Assembly: GCA_947650365.1 (NCBI GenBank)
Contig: OX393555.1
Location: forward strand, 16,852,251 to 16,916,250
Length of the DNA stretch: 64,000 bases
Source of the DNA: Chamaelirium japonicum
Lineage: Eukaryota > Streptophyta > Magnoliopsida > Liliales > Melanthiaceae
Direction: 5' to 3'
Both the position numbers and the translations under genes were made by a program. Position 1 is the stretch's first letter; each line of letters starts with the position of its first letter. Below the pieces are notes generated by a model. It had not been told where the DNA came from, searched no databases, and saw nothing but the letters and a program-made list of their open reading frames with translations. Shown piece by piece: positions 43,931 to 57,600 of the stretch.

Positions 43931-44589
43931 AAATCGAAGAGACTTCTATCGTCTGGACGCTCTTGGAACCATAGACGTCAAAATTAACTAACTCCCATAC
44001 CTTCATGGTCCTTTTAGTTATTCTGCCTTCCAGATTACACTCATAGGTTAGAAGGATCTCCGATGATTCTGTGAACAGAAACTCGGCCTTTTGTCACATT
44101 TGAATTTATCTGAGGCAAAATATCTAAATTAGAGGGATCACAAATGGGATAGATTCTTCGAAGGATTTAGATGAATTTAAATTTGACGTTGCAGCTGTCA
44201 TGAAATCTATTTCCGAATTAAGATTAAATTTAAAGAGATTATTCTGATCTATTCCTCTAGTACTGAAGCTATCTTTTCAGTTTAAGATATACACATACGG
44301 TGCTGTCTAAAACTAAAAAACTTTATTTACTAAGAAGGAAACAGAACTACATCTCTAAAAACAAAATCTGTATTTCGGAAAAACTAAGACATTCATATCT
44401 AACAGCTTTCGCAGTGGCTTATGGCATCAATACCTATGTTAGGATTATTTCACTATAAAGTAGCCTTCTGCTTTTCTTGAATCTCTGTAGACCCGAAGTC
44501 TACATTCCAAGAAGCATAAGAACTGCTACTAGATAGCGACTCAACTCCTAACATCCTGAGGCCATACTCAATCTTCAAATACCCCCTAT

Positions 44590-45028
44590 AGTCGCCAAAA
44601 CAGAAACACTTCTGTCCTTAGCGTTACCATACTTAGGAGTCCACACTAGTTTCTGCACTAGAATAGTTTTCGATCTCTTATAAGTTACTCCCTTAGGTTC
44701 TTCTAAAGAAGACCTAGGTTAAGCACTAAAGGCATTGCTTTTAATCTTGATCTCATCCTTTGTCTCTTGGAAATCTCCTTAGAAGTTCTGCGTTTATCAT
44801 CTCTAACTTGTTAAAGCTAAAGTCTCTGATAACGCCTTCGAAGGTTCCAGACAAGGATGCAAGACAGACGTCTTCCACCACCTCGTCATCTGGTACCATG
44901 TCTTGGGAATCTAGTTTGTTCTGGAACTCAAAGATGTGTTCCCGAACAAGCATACCCACTGACATCTCGGTACCGACAAGTATCTTAGTGGAAAAGCGAT
45001 GAGTCGACTGACTTCGCCTTCCAGACAT
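44590..45028 (-). pseudogene. Copia-2 gag remnant
   Basis: The 91-codon frame at 45028-44753 matches that of copia-1, including 'LASLSGTFEGVIRDFSFNKL', with very few substitutions. The zinc-knuckle remnant follows near 44590-44610 and differs slightly between the copies. Confidence 0.65.
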
Positions 45029-47083
45029 CTAATGCAAGTAAAACTTAATTAGAGAAGACCCGGCATATCTCTGACTTGCTTCTAAAGAATTGTCCGCAAG
45101 TCTGCTATAACATAGCACTTGCACATCTCCTTAGACTCTCGCCAGTCTTCATATGCCCTAGTTAGTGCCCTAGTGATATCTGGACCCATTAGGTCTAGTA
45201 CATGGATATTTAGATTGCATGCCAATGTACATTTACTACCCTAAGCATAAGCTAAAGATTGCGCTTTCACTCTACGTAGTTAGAGACCCGATAACTGGTT
45301 CTCTTATGGGATAGCGGATAGGGGAACTATATGGTTGAATGAAAATGAATGCAAAATAACTTATTTTATGGATTTTGAAAATAAGCTAATTATATCCAAA
45401 TGTCAGCGCTACCCTCACAGCGAAGATACCTCTATGGATTAATTAACCATGTATGTAAGATCCCGGAATCGACTACACCTGCCCTAGGGGGCATCATGCA
45501 GCGTCAATCCGCTTACACGGGCCTTTCCTTGACCCAGTCCAAATCTGCCAACTAAGGGCTTTGATGGACCATGGTTATCTTTTGGCCAGTGCCACGTGAT
45601 CACCGTTGTCTTCGCAACGAATACCTCACGTGCACTTAGGATGCTTACCCACGAGCCTAAGCAATTATGACACGGGAGTTCATGCGGCCCCCACTAGGGT
45701 GGGATGAAAAGCCCTTCTCTCCTGGCCTCGTAATCGCCATATCCTTAGGGAGGTCATTAAGTAATTTGGCATGGAAACACACAGCTCCCACCCTAGGGGG
45801 TGTGAAGTTATGCATCCCCACCCAAACACAAAACGACTGGCCGTGGAGGCCAGAGGATCTCTAAAAGTCCTCTCTTACATCCCTTATTAAAGTTGAGGGT
45901 TATTTAATGCAAGTATGAGTGTACACTAAGGTCACGACAACCTATACACTAGACCCTGGTCATACCGTGCTCCCACTAGCATTCAAGCCTTTCGCGAAGC
46001 ATTAATTGATCTCGGAATATCATAGTCCCTGCCTCGAGTGGATTTCTCCACTCAAGGGTCACATTACATATCCCAAGAACATCGATGCTTTGCAAACTTG
46101 GCTATTACGCTAATGCCCTGGAGCCTAGCCTAAGGTCAGACTGACAAGAAAGGTCTTCCACTACCATGGCGCCTTACTTATAAATTTGACGAATGATGTC
46201 ATAGTAGAATTCCAACTCATTCTAGGTTTCGATGCTTGCCAAATAGGCACACCCGACTAATCGGGTGTTGACCTAATGGGGGCATAACCAAATGTGAGAA
46301 ATTCATACTATCATCAAGGGTCAATTAAATAATAGGCATCACTAGTGGAATCCTATCCTAATAAGGTCGCTAGGACCCGAGGGGAAAGGGCATCCCTCTA
46401 ACACAGATAATTAAATTATCGCATCGGGGTTCTCTACAGAAATATAAAGAACTACCGAAAGAAACAAGCACACACAACTGAATCAAGTTCAGGGTCCGAC
46501 CCCTGAACCTGACTAGCACAGCGCAGGCTCTCTGTCTCCTTCGCAAGGTTCCTCGATCCGGTGCAAGCCTCTGTATACGATCTCCTGACGCTTTCTGCCC
46601 TTTGCCGTCATCGTATACGCTTCGCCGGATCGCCATCGTCCTCCAGGGTTCCGCTTATCTTCCCGGTGGTGGATCTCCACGGCAAGTCCTCCTCTTCAAT
46701 CTGTAACCGAAAAAGATCTAGTACGCTTCGAGCAAGTGCTCGCTCGTACACAATTTCCTAGAAAGAAAAGAAAAACAAACCTAGCAAAAGCCTGGGAATC
46801 AAGGGTGGTAAATCTTCACCTCTTGCCCGACTATGGCTCTAAAATCTATCCACACACAGAAGAAAAATATCCAGACAAAATCGCTAACACGGGGTCCGAC
46901 CCCCGGTAGCAAGCAATCACATATCCAGAATAATTTTAGAAGCGGCGCCCTGCAAGAACGATTCATAGAACACACAAAATATACTATGCATGATCTACTC
47001 GTAGAACCCCGATGGCGGCACATACTATTCATGCGCGCACATGACGGTTTCATGAAAAAAATGAAACGCACACCACTAGCGTG
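45029..47083 (-). other. Copia-2 leader region without recognisable coding
   Basis: Corresponds to 28587-30640 of copia-1. No domain recognised. Confidence 0.6.
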
Positions 47084-47095
47084 GCTCTGATACCA
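47084..47095 (-). promoter_or_regulatory. Copia-2 primer-binding site
   Basis: 'gctctgatacca' on the plus strand is 'tggtatcagagc' on the element strand, two bases from the 5' LTR. Confidence 0.93.
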
Positions 47096-47097
47096 AT

Positions 47098-49426
47098 TGT
47101 TGGATGTAAATCCATGGTAGAGGCACGCAGCGGAAGCAAAGTGAAGGTCCGAGGACCGTGAGCGGTGTGCGTTACATATCAAAATTTTCATCGAAACGAT
47201 CTACATATGCGTGTATGAATCTAGCATGGCAACTACGCGAACCCCTAACGATGATCTAACACGAAAGAACAAACTAGCATGAATGCATGTTCTAATTATG
47301 TTAGATCTACTTGTTAGAGGTCATACCTGCGTGCGGAATCTTTCACCACGACAAATTTCTTCTTTGTCGATGGAGACGGGCTACGGATCTGCTTGACATA
47401 GCTTCGGTGCGACGGCCATAACTTTCTGCTCCGAACTCCGATTGGGCTGAAATTTGGACTGAAGGTAGCCAACTTCGAGACGCAACTTTTCCAACAAGTT
47501 TCACGTCGTTTGGACTTCTGTAGCTCCCGGAATCGCAGAAACAACGTTGATTTTCTGTGCAGATTCTGGACAGCAAAAGGTTGCGGGAGACGCCTTCTAG
47601 TTCACCCGATCTCACACGATGCACGGCACCTCGTCGATGGATCTCTGAGTGCCTCCATACGACGAGCCTTCTCCTTCTACAAAACACCACGTGAGGAAGA
47701 CGAGTCGCCATCCAATGGCGCAAGCGAGGGAGAGAGAGACGAGAGAGGAGATGCGAAGAGAGGAGAGGGGGCGGCTAGGGTTTCCCCATGCCATGGCCGG
47801 CCCTAGGGCTTGCATGGCTCTATTAATTTCGTGCACCCTCTCTCTCCTTATCATATATATAGCCGGCCTATCCATATGGATAAGGACAGTATGGATAAGG
47901 ATGATTGATTCAAGCCTTATCCCTATATATCTCTTCTTTATCTCTATCCTTTCCTTGTTTTCGAAAACGGTCAAAACCAGCCCGTTTTCTGCGCCTCATA
48001 ACCGGCCCCTTTATCGGAGGCAACAACCTCCCGAAACTAATGGGGCCGGCCTTGACCAGTCTCTCAACACTTAGGGCCGGCCCCCTTAGTGCATAGTGGC
48101 GCATGGTATGACCAAAACGCCCTTATGTCACTAGTTGACCGTTCCTCGTGTACGAGACTTTACAAGGCACACGTAAGTGAAGTGCACCAGTGATTTCACT
48201 ATTCTCTGAGGTTCCTATAGGGTGCCCCTAGTGAAGTCAACTAGTCAACTCGCAACATGTCCCGGTGCATCGCACTTATGTGGCAAAGTCCACTTATGAC
48301 AAGGAATTGCTACATGTGTCTCTGCACTAACCTAGGGTTTCCCCTTAGTGCACACACGTAGCTACGCATCTACCGTGCACTAGTGCGAAGCACTCACGGA
48401 GCGTATGCTTGGACTTCTCGCTTCCTCTAACTACGTTCTGTGTTTCGAGGAGATGGTATAAGAACCATACATAATGTCGATAAGGTGGAACCTTCAGGGA
48501 CCAGGGTTCATGGCTTCCAACTCAGACTCGATCGACACACTACCCGAGTGTACCATCGATCCTCTGAGTCCGAGTTAACCTGCGTAGCCACCCAGAGTGC
48601 GACGCAGGCTGCACTCCAATTCCCCCAGACTTACTATGTTCTCTCTCATACCCCTGCTCTCCGCTTAGTATGGTAAACTCGCTGTCCCTCCACTGGTGCC
48701 ATGATGCAACTCGAGCGGTGGAGAATACCGTCAGACTCGAGTGCTCATATGACTCGGTTCCTTCCAGGTTGACCACATACATCGTACCTCCGATTACTCT
48801 GACGAGCAAGCGGATCCGTCATCAGTCCAACTGATGACCACCTGGCCAGGGTTTAATATGACGTAGGTCAGACCAAGGAACGCACCTCCCGTTAGGGGTG
48901 TGGATAGCCTGCAGGAGTGACACGCTGATGCAACGCCAGCCGGGTAACCCAGTACACCGTGGTTTTGGATCACTGCATCCGGATCCTCACACATTGGTGC
49001 GCCAAAGCACCACACAATTGGTTAGTCCACCAGACATGGCTCCTCAGGGTTTAGGACCGTTTTACCCTAAGCAGAAACACGGTTTAGTGCACCGGTGTCT
49101 GCTCACCGATCTGTGCACCGTGTTGGTTCCGTTCGGCCACAGACACTGTGCCTGGTAATGACCGTGGTGGAGACACCCACGCTCTGTCATCCCAACAGCT
49201 TATCCTGATAGGGCGACCAACCCTAATCAGAGCTGCGAACGTATTTAGGTTACATGGGACCAATCCATTGAGTCTCCCACTCAAGTGGATTACCATGTAG
49301 CCATGGCTCTCTGTTCTGTAATCAGAACACGTACTAAGGTACGTACCAATATGCATTCCTATACTATCAACTATACAAAGCTAAACACTAGGTTTTTACG
49401 AGCTATAGACCTCACCAATTCTAACA
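47098..49426 (-). repeat. Copia-2 5' LTR
   Basis: 2,329 bp; differs from 39378-41706 at about a dozen positions by eye, such as 'actacgtg'/'actacgcg', 'aatacgacg'/'aatatgacg' and 'tcgaccac'/'tcggccac'. Confidence 0.95.
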
Positions 49427-49431
49427 CCTTC
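49427..49431. repeat. Target-site duplication of copia-2, right copy (CCTTC)
   Basis: Second CCTTC, followed by the rest of LTR-C. Confidence 0.93.
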
Positions 49432-50614
49432 CTCTTCCTTCTCCCTTCTTCTTCCTCTCTTTTTCTTGGCCGAAACCACAAAGGAGGGGGACTAGGGGTC
49501 GGATTTTTAGAGGGGAGGGAGTAGAACCATTAGGGCCGGCCCCTCCCCTCTCTATTCCCTTTATAGGGCCGGTCTCCCATGGCTCCAAGGAGCCTAGGGC
49601 CGGCCCTTAGGTGGATAGGGATGAGGGGGGATCGGATTTAGGTTTTCCGGGTGTCTATCGTGAAGTCCGGACAAAAACGCCCTTCACGAAAAGCGGAAAA
49701 CTGAAAGTGAGACTGAGTGAGGTGCGCTACTCGGAATCGAGTTCCGTCAGCGCCTGTGAGCTTCTGGAATTATTTCACTCAATCTAAGATCGATATTGAA
49801 TATATTCTGAGCCATATTTCAGTATTTACCAAAATACCCCTACGGCCCATAACACATGTGAATTAGGTTCTTTAGCTCCGGGCTTGCGCTCCATCGCGCT
49901 ACTTCGCATCCAACGTATCCAACTAGGTCGGGGAACAATTCCTATACGCAACGACAGGGTGGAACCTTTAGGGTTCGGGATCTCTAGCTCCACCTGGATT
50001 CCTGATTAACTGTTCCGGTGACACACCGAAAGTTCCGTTAATCAGCCCTAATCCGATTAACCCGCGTAGCCACCCAGAGTGTGACGCGAGTTGAACTCTA
50101 GTGATCCTAAACTTATGTTACTCCCTCGTAACCCTGTTCTCTACTATACTCCGATAATCCTTATCCCTCTTATTACTGGTGCCATGATACGACTCGGGCG
50201 GTGGGGAGCACCGTCAGATCCCGATCGATCATCTGATTAGGGTTTGATGACTTGTCATCTATAACACCACACACCTTCCGGTGCTATGCCTAGCATCTGG
50301 AACATCGTCAGTCATACTGACAACCACCAGGCCTGGGTTAACTGTGTGGACATATTGACTCATCAAACCGCACCCATCCAACACTGGACGTCGGATAACC
50401 TGTAAGGATTACATGTCACTCAAGCGCCAGCCGGGTAACCCAACGTACCGTGGTATTGGACTATGGAAGGTCTGCACACGTTGGCACATCAAAGCACCAC
50501 ACAACTGGTTGGCCCAGTGTACATGGTCCCTCAGGGTTAAGGACATATTATCTATAGTAGTAAGACAGTTTCTGCACCAGTGTCTGAATCACTGAACTGT
50601 GCACCATCTTGGTT
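49432..50614 (-). repeat. LTR-C, right piece
   Basis: Runs parallel to the copia-1/2 LTR with many differences. For example 'gggtggaacctttaggg' stands against 'aggtggaaccttcaggg', 'gccagccgggtaaccca' is shared exactly, and 'gtgcaccatcttggttc' stands against 'gtgcaccgtgttggttc'. The similarity stops at 50614 where the CACTA element begins, so the rest of this LTR must lie beyond the right edge of the window. Confidence 0.7.
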
Positions 50615-50631
50615 CACTACAAAAAAAATAG
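50615..50631. repeat. CACTA terminal inverted repeat
   Basis: CACTACAAAAAAAATAG. The 3-bp target duplication would be 'gtt' (50612-50614); only the left copy is visible. Confidence 0.85.
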
Positions 50632-51175
50632 TTATTACCGACGGACAATCTCCATCGGTAATATTAATATTCCGTCGGTAATGTTCTATAGCGACGGAAG
50701 ATATTTCCGTCGCTGGCTGTCGGGAAAAAAGGCGTCGGGGAAAACAACACGACGGACCAAATATTACCGTCGGTAATAATAATTAATACCGACGGTAATA
50801 TTAAAGCCGTTGGTAATATTTAATCAATTAAAAATTAATATAATATATTTGTACCGACGAAACTAAATAATACGTCGGTAATATATAAGCATTTTACCGA
50901 CGGTTAGGGTTGTACTGTCGGTAATACTATATATATTACCGACGCATATATATATTGCCCGTCGGCGATAATATATATATTACCGACAGATATTATATAT
51001 TCGTCGGTAATACTATATATAATACCGACGCATATACATATTACTCGTCGGTAATAATAAATATATTAACGATGAATATTATATGCCGTCGGCAAATTAT
51101 TTATAATTTAAAAAAATAAAAACATTATTACCGACGGAATAATTAATTTCCGTCGGTAATAAGTATGTTTTTTTT
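50632..51175. repeat. CACTA subterminal repeats (TTACCGACGG / CCGTCGGTAA)
   Basis: More than twenty copies of a ten-base motif near 'ttaccgacgg', in both orientations and with small variations, within 540 bp. In En/Spm elements such subterminal motifs are binding sites of the TNPA-type protein needed for excision. Confidence 0.85.
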
Positions 51176-51214
51176 TAAAATAAATTTACCTAAATAATGT
51201 TATTTAATTCCTGT

Positions 51215-51350
51215 GATTTACAACAATACCACAATATATTACCACAATTTATCAAATATTACCACAATTTATAAAATATTACCGCAAATTTTAAAATATT
51301 ACCGAAATTGATAAAAAATTACAGCAAATTATCAAATATTACCACAGTAC
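51215..51350. repeat. About 21-bp AT-rich tandem repeat
   Basis: Five to six diverged copies of 'aatattaccacaatttataa'. Confidence 0.7.
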
Positions 51351-51437
51351 CCGGCCGACAATTATAGACAAGAACAAAAAATAACCACATATTACAAAAT
51401 AATATTTACACAATCCAGAACTGAGAGATGATACATG

Positions 51438-51568
51438 CCCTATCTCAACCACCCCCCCCGCCACCAACGCTGGTGCTCTCATCGATCCCCTGACGCCGCC
51501 CTATCTCAACCACGCCCGCCCACCACCAATGCTGGTGCTCTCATCGATCCCCTGACGCCGCCCTGCTC
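51438..51568 (-). repeat. 60-65-bp tandem duplication, possible terminal exon
   Basis: Two copies of a block with 'ccctatctcaacca', 'gctggtgctctcatcgatcc' and 'cctgacgccg'. On the minus strand it follows 'ttaattgcag', a good splice acceptor ending at 51569, and so could be the last (non-coding) exon of the CACTA second gene. Unproven. Confidence 0.5.
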
Positions 51569-51615
51569 CTGCAATTAACATGTATTTGTTAAAAAAATGG
51601 TTTATATCTATAACT

Positions 51616-54600
51616 GAGTCTAAGCGTTAAAAAATGATAAGTTAGCGTGTTTCGGTTTTGAAATAGGTTTGGATTTGATCGGATCGACATCCGATAATTC
51701 GAAGTTGGAATTATTCCGTATTTCGGACTTGCGAGCGGGTTCTAATTGGATATTTGACCAATTTACGCTCCGATTCACCGATTTAGTGTCTAAGTGTTGG
51801 AAAATCATAACTTAGCGTGTTTCGAATATGAAATAAGTTTGGATTTGATCCGATCGTCATCGGATCGGCATCCGATAATTCGAAGTTGGAATTATTCCAT
51901 ATTTCGGACTTGCGAGCGGGTTCTAATTGGATATTTGACCAATTTACGATTCGATTCACCGATTTAGAGTCTAAGTGTTGGAAAATCATAAGTTAGCGTG
52001 TTTCGGATATGAAATAGCTAGGTTTGGATTCGATCGGATCGTCATCAGATCGACATCCGATAATTCGAACTTGGAATTATTCCGTATTTTGGACTTGCGA
52101 GCAAATTCTAATTGGATATTTGACCAATTTACGCTCCGATTCACCGATTTAGAGTCTAAGTGTTGGAAAATCATAACTTAGCGTGTTTCGGATATGAAAT
52201 AGGTTTGGATTCGATCCGATCGTTATCAGATCGGCATCCGATAATTCGAAGTTGGAATTATTCCGTATTTCGGACTTGCGAGCGGGTTCTAATTGGATAT
52301 TTGACCAATTTACGCTCCGATTCACCGATTTAGAGTCTAAGTGTTGGAAAATCATAACTTAGCGTGTTTCGGATATGAAATAGGTTTGGATTCGATCGGA
52401 TCGTCATCGGATCGGCATCCAATAATTCAAAGTTGGAATTATATTCTGTATTTCGGACTTGCGAGCGGGTTCTAATTGGATATTTGACCAATTTACGCTC
52501 CGATTCACCGATTTAGAGTCTAAGTGTTGGAAAATCATAAGTTAGCGTGTTTCGGATATGAAATAGGTTTGGATTCGATCCGATCGTCATCGGATCGGCA
52601 TCCGATAATTCGAAGTTGGAATTATTCCGTATTTCGGACTTGCGAGCGGGTTCTAATTGGATATTTGACCAATTTACGCTCCGATTCACCGATTTAGAGT
52701 CTAAGTGTTGGAAAATCATAACTTAGCGTGTTTCGGATATGAAATAGGTTTGGATTCGATCCGATCGTCATCGGATCGGCATCCGATAATTCGAAGTTGG
52801 AATTATTCCGTATTTCGGACTTGCGAGCGGGTTCTAATTGGATATTTGACCAATTTACGATTCGATTCACCGATTTAGAGTCTAAGTGTTGGAAAATCAT
52901 AAGTTAGCGTGTTTCGGATATGAAATAGCTAGGTTTGGATTCGATCGGATCGTCATCGGATCGGCATCCGATAATTCGAACTTAGAATTATTCCGTATTT
53001 TAGACTTGCGAGCAAAGTCTAATTGGATATTTGACCAATTTACGCTCCGATTCACCGATTTAGAGTCTAAGTGTTGGAAAATCATAACTTAGCGTGTTTC
53101 GGATATGAAATAGGTTTGGATTCAATCCGATCGTCATCGGATCGGCATCCGATAATTCGAAGTTGGAATTATTCCGTATTTCGGACTTGCGAGCGGGTTC
53201 TAATTGGATATTTGACCAATTTACGCTTCGATTCACCGATTTAGAGTCTAAGTGTTGGAAAATCATAACTTAGCGTGTTTCGGTTATGAAATAGGTTTGG
53301 ATTCGATCGGATCGTCATTGGATCGGCATCCGATAATTTGAAGTTTGAATTATTCCGTATTTTGGACTTGCGAGCGGGTTCTAATTGGATATTTGACCAA
53401 TTTAAGCTCCGATTCACCGATTTAGAGTCTAAGTGTTGAAAAATCATAACTTAGCGTGTTTCGGATATGAAATAGGTTTGGATTCGATCCGATCGTCATC
53501 GGATCGGCATCCGATAATTCGAAGTTAGAATTATTCCGTATTTTGGACTTGCGAGCGGGTTTTAATTGGATATTTGACCAATTTACGCTCCGATTCACCG
53601 ATTTAGAGTCTAAGTGTTGGAAAATCATAACTTAGCGTGTTTCGGATATGAAATAGGTTTGGATTCGATCCGATCGTCATCGGATCGGCATCCGATAATT
53701 CGAAGTTGGAATTATTCCGTATTTCGGACTTGCGAGCGGGTTCTAATTGGATATTTGACCAATTTACGATTCGATTCACCGATTTAGAGTCTAAGTGTTG
53801 GAAAATCATAAGTTAGCGTGTTTCGGATATGAAATAGCTAGGTTTGGATTCGATCGGATCGTCATCGGATTGGCATCCGATAATTCAAACTTGGAATTAT
53901 TCCGTATTTTGGACTTGCGAGCAAATTCTAATTGGATATTTGACCAATTTACGCTCCGATTCACCGATTTAGAGTCTAAGTGTTGGAAAATCATAACTTA
54001 GCGTGTTTCGGATATGAAATAGGTTTGGATTCGATCCGATCGTCATCGGATCGGCATCCGATAATTCGAAGTTGGAATTATTCCGTATTTCGGACTTGCG
54101 AGCGGGTTCTAATTTTATATTTGAGCAATTTACGCTCCGATTCACCGATTTAGAGTCTAAGTGTTGGAAAATCATAACGTAGCGTGTTTCGGATATGAAA
54201 TAGGTTTGGATTCGATCGGATCGTCATCGGATCGGCATCCGATAATTCGAAGTTGGAATTATTCCGTATTTCAGACTTGCGAGCGGGTTCTAATTGGATA
54301 TTTGACCAGTTTACGCTCCGATTCACCGATTTAGAGTCTAAGTGTTGGAAAATCATAAGTTAGCGTGTTTCGGATATGAAATAGGTTTGGATTCGATCCG
54401 ATCGTCATCGGATCGGCATCCGATAGTTCGAAGTTGGAATTATTACGTATTTCGGACATGCGAGCGGGTTCTAATTGGATATTTGACCAATTTACGCACC
54501 GATTCACCGATTTAGAGTCTAAGTGTTGGAAAATCATAACTTAGCGTGTTTCGGATATGAAATAGGTTTGGATTCGATCCGATCGTCATCGGATCGGCAT

Positions 54601-57600
54601 CCGATAATTCGAAGTTGGAATTATTCCGTATTTTGGACTTGCGAGCGGATTCTAATTGGATATTTGACCAATTTACGATTCGATTCACCGATTTAGAGTC
54701 TAAGTTTTGGAAAATCATAAGTTAGCGTGTTTCGGATATGAAATAGCTAGGTTTGGATTCGATCGGATCGTCATCGGATCAGCATCCGATAATTTGAACT
54801 TGGAATTATTCCGTATTTTGGACTTGCGAGCAAATTCTAATTGGATATTTGACCAATTTACGTTCCGATTCACCGATTTAGAGTCTAAGTGTTGGAAAAT
54901 CATAACTTAGCGTGTTTCGGATATGAAATAGGTTTGGATTCGATCCGATTGTCATCGGATCGGCATCCGATAATTCGAAGTTGGAATTATTCCGTATTTC
55001 GGACTTGCGAGCGGGTTCAAATTGGATATTTGACCAATTTACGCTCCGATTCACCGATTTAGAGTCTAAGTGTTGGAAAATCATAACTTAGCGTGTTCCG
55101 GATATGAAATAGGTTTGGATTCGATCGGATCGGCATCGGATCGGCATCCGATAATTCGAAGTTGGAATTATTCCGTATTTCGGACTTGCGAGCGGGTTCT
55201 AATTGTATATTTGACCAATTTACGCTCCGATTCACCAATTTAGAGTCTAAGTATTGGAAAATCATAAGTTAGCGTGTTTCGGATATGAAATAGGTTTGGA
55301 TTCGATCCGATCGTCATCGGATCGGCATCCGATAATTCGAAGTTGGAATTATTCCATATTTCGGACTTGCGAGCGGGTTCTAATTTGATATTTGACCAAT
55401 TTACGCTCCGATTCACCGATTTAGAGTCTAAGTGTTGGAAAATCATAACTTAGCGTGTTTCAGATATGAAATAGGTTTGGATTCGATCCGATCGTCATCG
55501 GATCGGCATCCGATAATTCGAAGTTGGAATTATTCCGTATTTCGGACTTGCTAGCGGGTTCTAATTGGATATTTGACCAATTTACGATTCGATTCACCGA
55601 TTTAGAGTCTAAGTGTTGGAAAATCAAAAGTTAGCCTGTTTCGGATATGAAATAGCTAGGTTTGGATTCGATCGGATCGTCATCGGATCGGCATCCGATA
55701 ATTCGAACTTGGAATTATTCCGTATTTTGGACTTGCGAGCAAATTCTAATTGGATATTTGACCAATTTACGCTCCGATTCACCGATTTAGAGTTTAAGTG
55801 TTGGAAAATCATAACTTAGCGTGTTTCGGATATGAAATAGGTTTGGATTCGATCCGATCGTCATCGGATCGGCATCCAATAATTCGAAGTTGGAATTATT
55901 CTGTATTTCGGACTTGCGAGCTGGTTCTAATTGGATATTTGACCAATTTACGCTCCGATTCACCGATTTAGAGTCTAAGTGTTGGAAAATCATTACTTAG
56001 CGTGTTTCGGATATGAAATAGGTTTGGATTCGATCGGATCGTCATCGGATCGGCATCCGATAATTCGAAGTTGGAATTATTCCGTATTTCGGACTTGCGA
56101 GCGGGTTCTAATTGGATATTTGACCAATTTACGCTCCGATTCACCGATTTAGAGTCTAAGTGTTGGAAAATCATAAATTAGCGTGTTTCGGATATGAAAT
56201 AGGTTTGGATTCGATCCGTTCGTCATCGGATCGGCATCCAATAATTCGAAGTTAGAATTATTCTGTATTTCGGCATTGCGAGCGGGTTCTAATTGGATAT
56301 TTGACCAATTTACGCTCCGATTCACCGATTTAGAGTCTAAGTGTTGGAAAATCATAACTTAGCGTGTTTCGGATATGAAATAGGTTTGGATTCGATCCAA
56401 TCGTCATCGGATCAGCATCCGATAATTCGAAGTTGGAATTATTCCGTATTTCGGACTTGCGAGCGGGTTTTAATTGGATATTTGACCAATTTACGATTCG
56501 ATTCACCGATTTAGAGTCTAAGTGTTGGAAAATCATAAGTTAGCGTGTTTCGGGTATGAAATAGCTAGGTTTGGATTCAATCAGATCGTCATCGGATCGG
56601 CATCCGATAATTCGAACTTGGAATTATTCCGTATTTTGGACTTGCGAGCAAATTCTAATTGGATATTTGACCAATTTACGCTTCGATTCACCGATTTAGA
56701 GTCTAAGTGTTGGAAAATCATAACTTAGCGTGTTTCGGATATGAAATAGATTTGGATTCGATCCGATCGTCATCGGATCGGCATCCGATAATTCGAAGTT
56801 GGAATTATTCCGTATTTCGGACTTGCGAGCTGGTTCTAATTGGATATTTGACCAATTTACGCTCCGATTCACCGATTTAGAGTCTAAGTGTTGGAAAATA
56901 ATAACTTAGCGTGTTTCGGATTTGAAATAGGTTTGGATTCGATCCGATCGTCATCGGATCGGCATCCGATAATTCGAAGTTGGAATTATTCCGTATTTCG
57001 GACTTGCGAGCGGGTTCTAATTGGATATTTGACCAATTTACACTCCGATTCACCGATTTAGAGTCTAAGTGTTGGAAAATCATAAGTTAGCGTGTTTCGG
57101 ATATGAAATAGGTTTGGATTCGATCCGATCGTCATCGGATCGGCATCCGATAATTCGAAGTTGGAATTATTCCGTATTTCGGACTTGCGAGCGGGTTCTA
57201 ATTGGATATTTGACCAATTTACGCTCCGATTCACCGATTTAGAGTCTAAGTGTTGGAAAATCATAACTTAGCGTGTTTCGGATATGAAATAGGTTTGGAT
57301 TCGATCCGATCGTCATCGGATCGGCATCCGATAATTTGAAGTTTGAATTATTCCGTATTTCGGACTTGCGAGCGGGTTCTAATTGGATATTTGACCAATT
57401 TACGATTCGATTCACCGATTTAGAGTCTAAGTGTTGGAAAATCATAAGTTAGCGTGTTTCGGATATGAAATAGCTAGGTTTGGATTCGATCGGATCGTCA
57501 TCGGATCGGCATCCGATAATTCGAACTTGGAATTATTCCGTATTTTGGACTTGCGAGCAAATTCTAATTGGATATTTCACCAATTTACGCTCCGATTCAC

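Larger units (their letters stand above)
39378..49426 (-). mobile_element. Ty1/copia retrotransposon copia-2 (same family as copia-1)
   Basis: 10,049 bp on the minus strand, with two 2,329-bp LTRs and a CCTTC target duplication. The LTRs differ at about a dozen transitions by eye, so it is somewhat older than copia-1. The interior (41707-47097) matches copia-1 throughout, including stops and the 132-bp duplication. Ends are the standard TG...CA. Confidence 0.93.
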
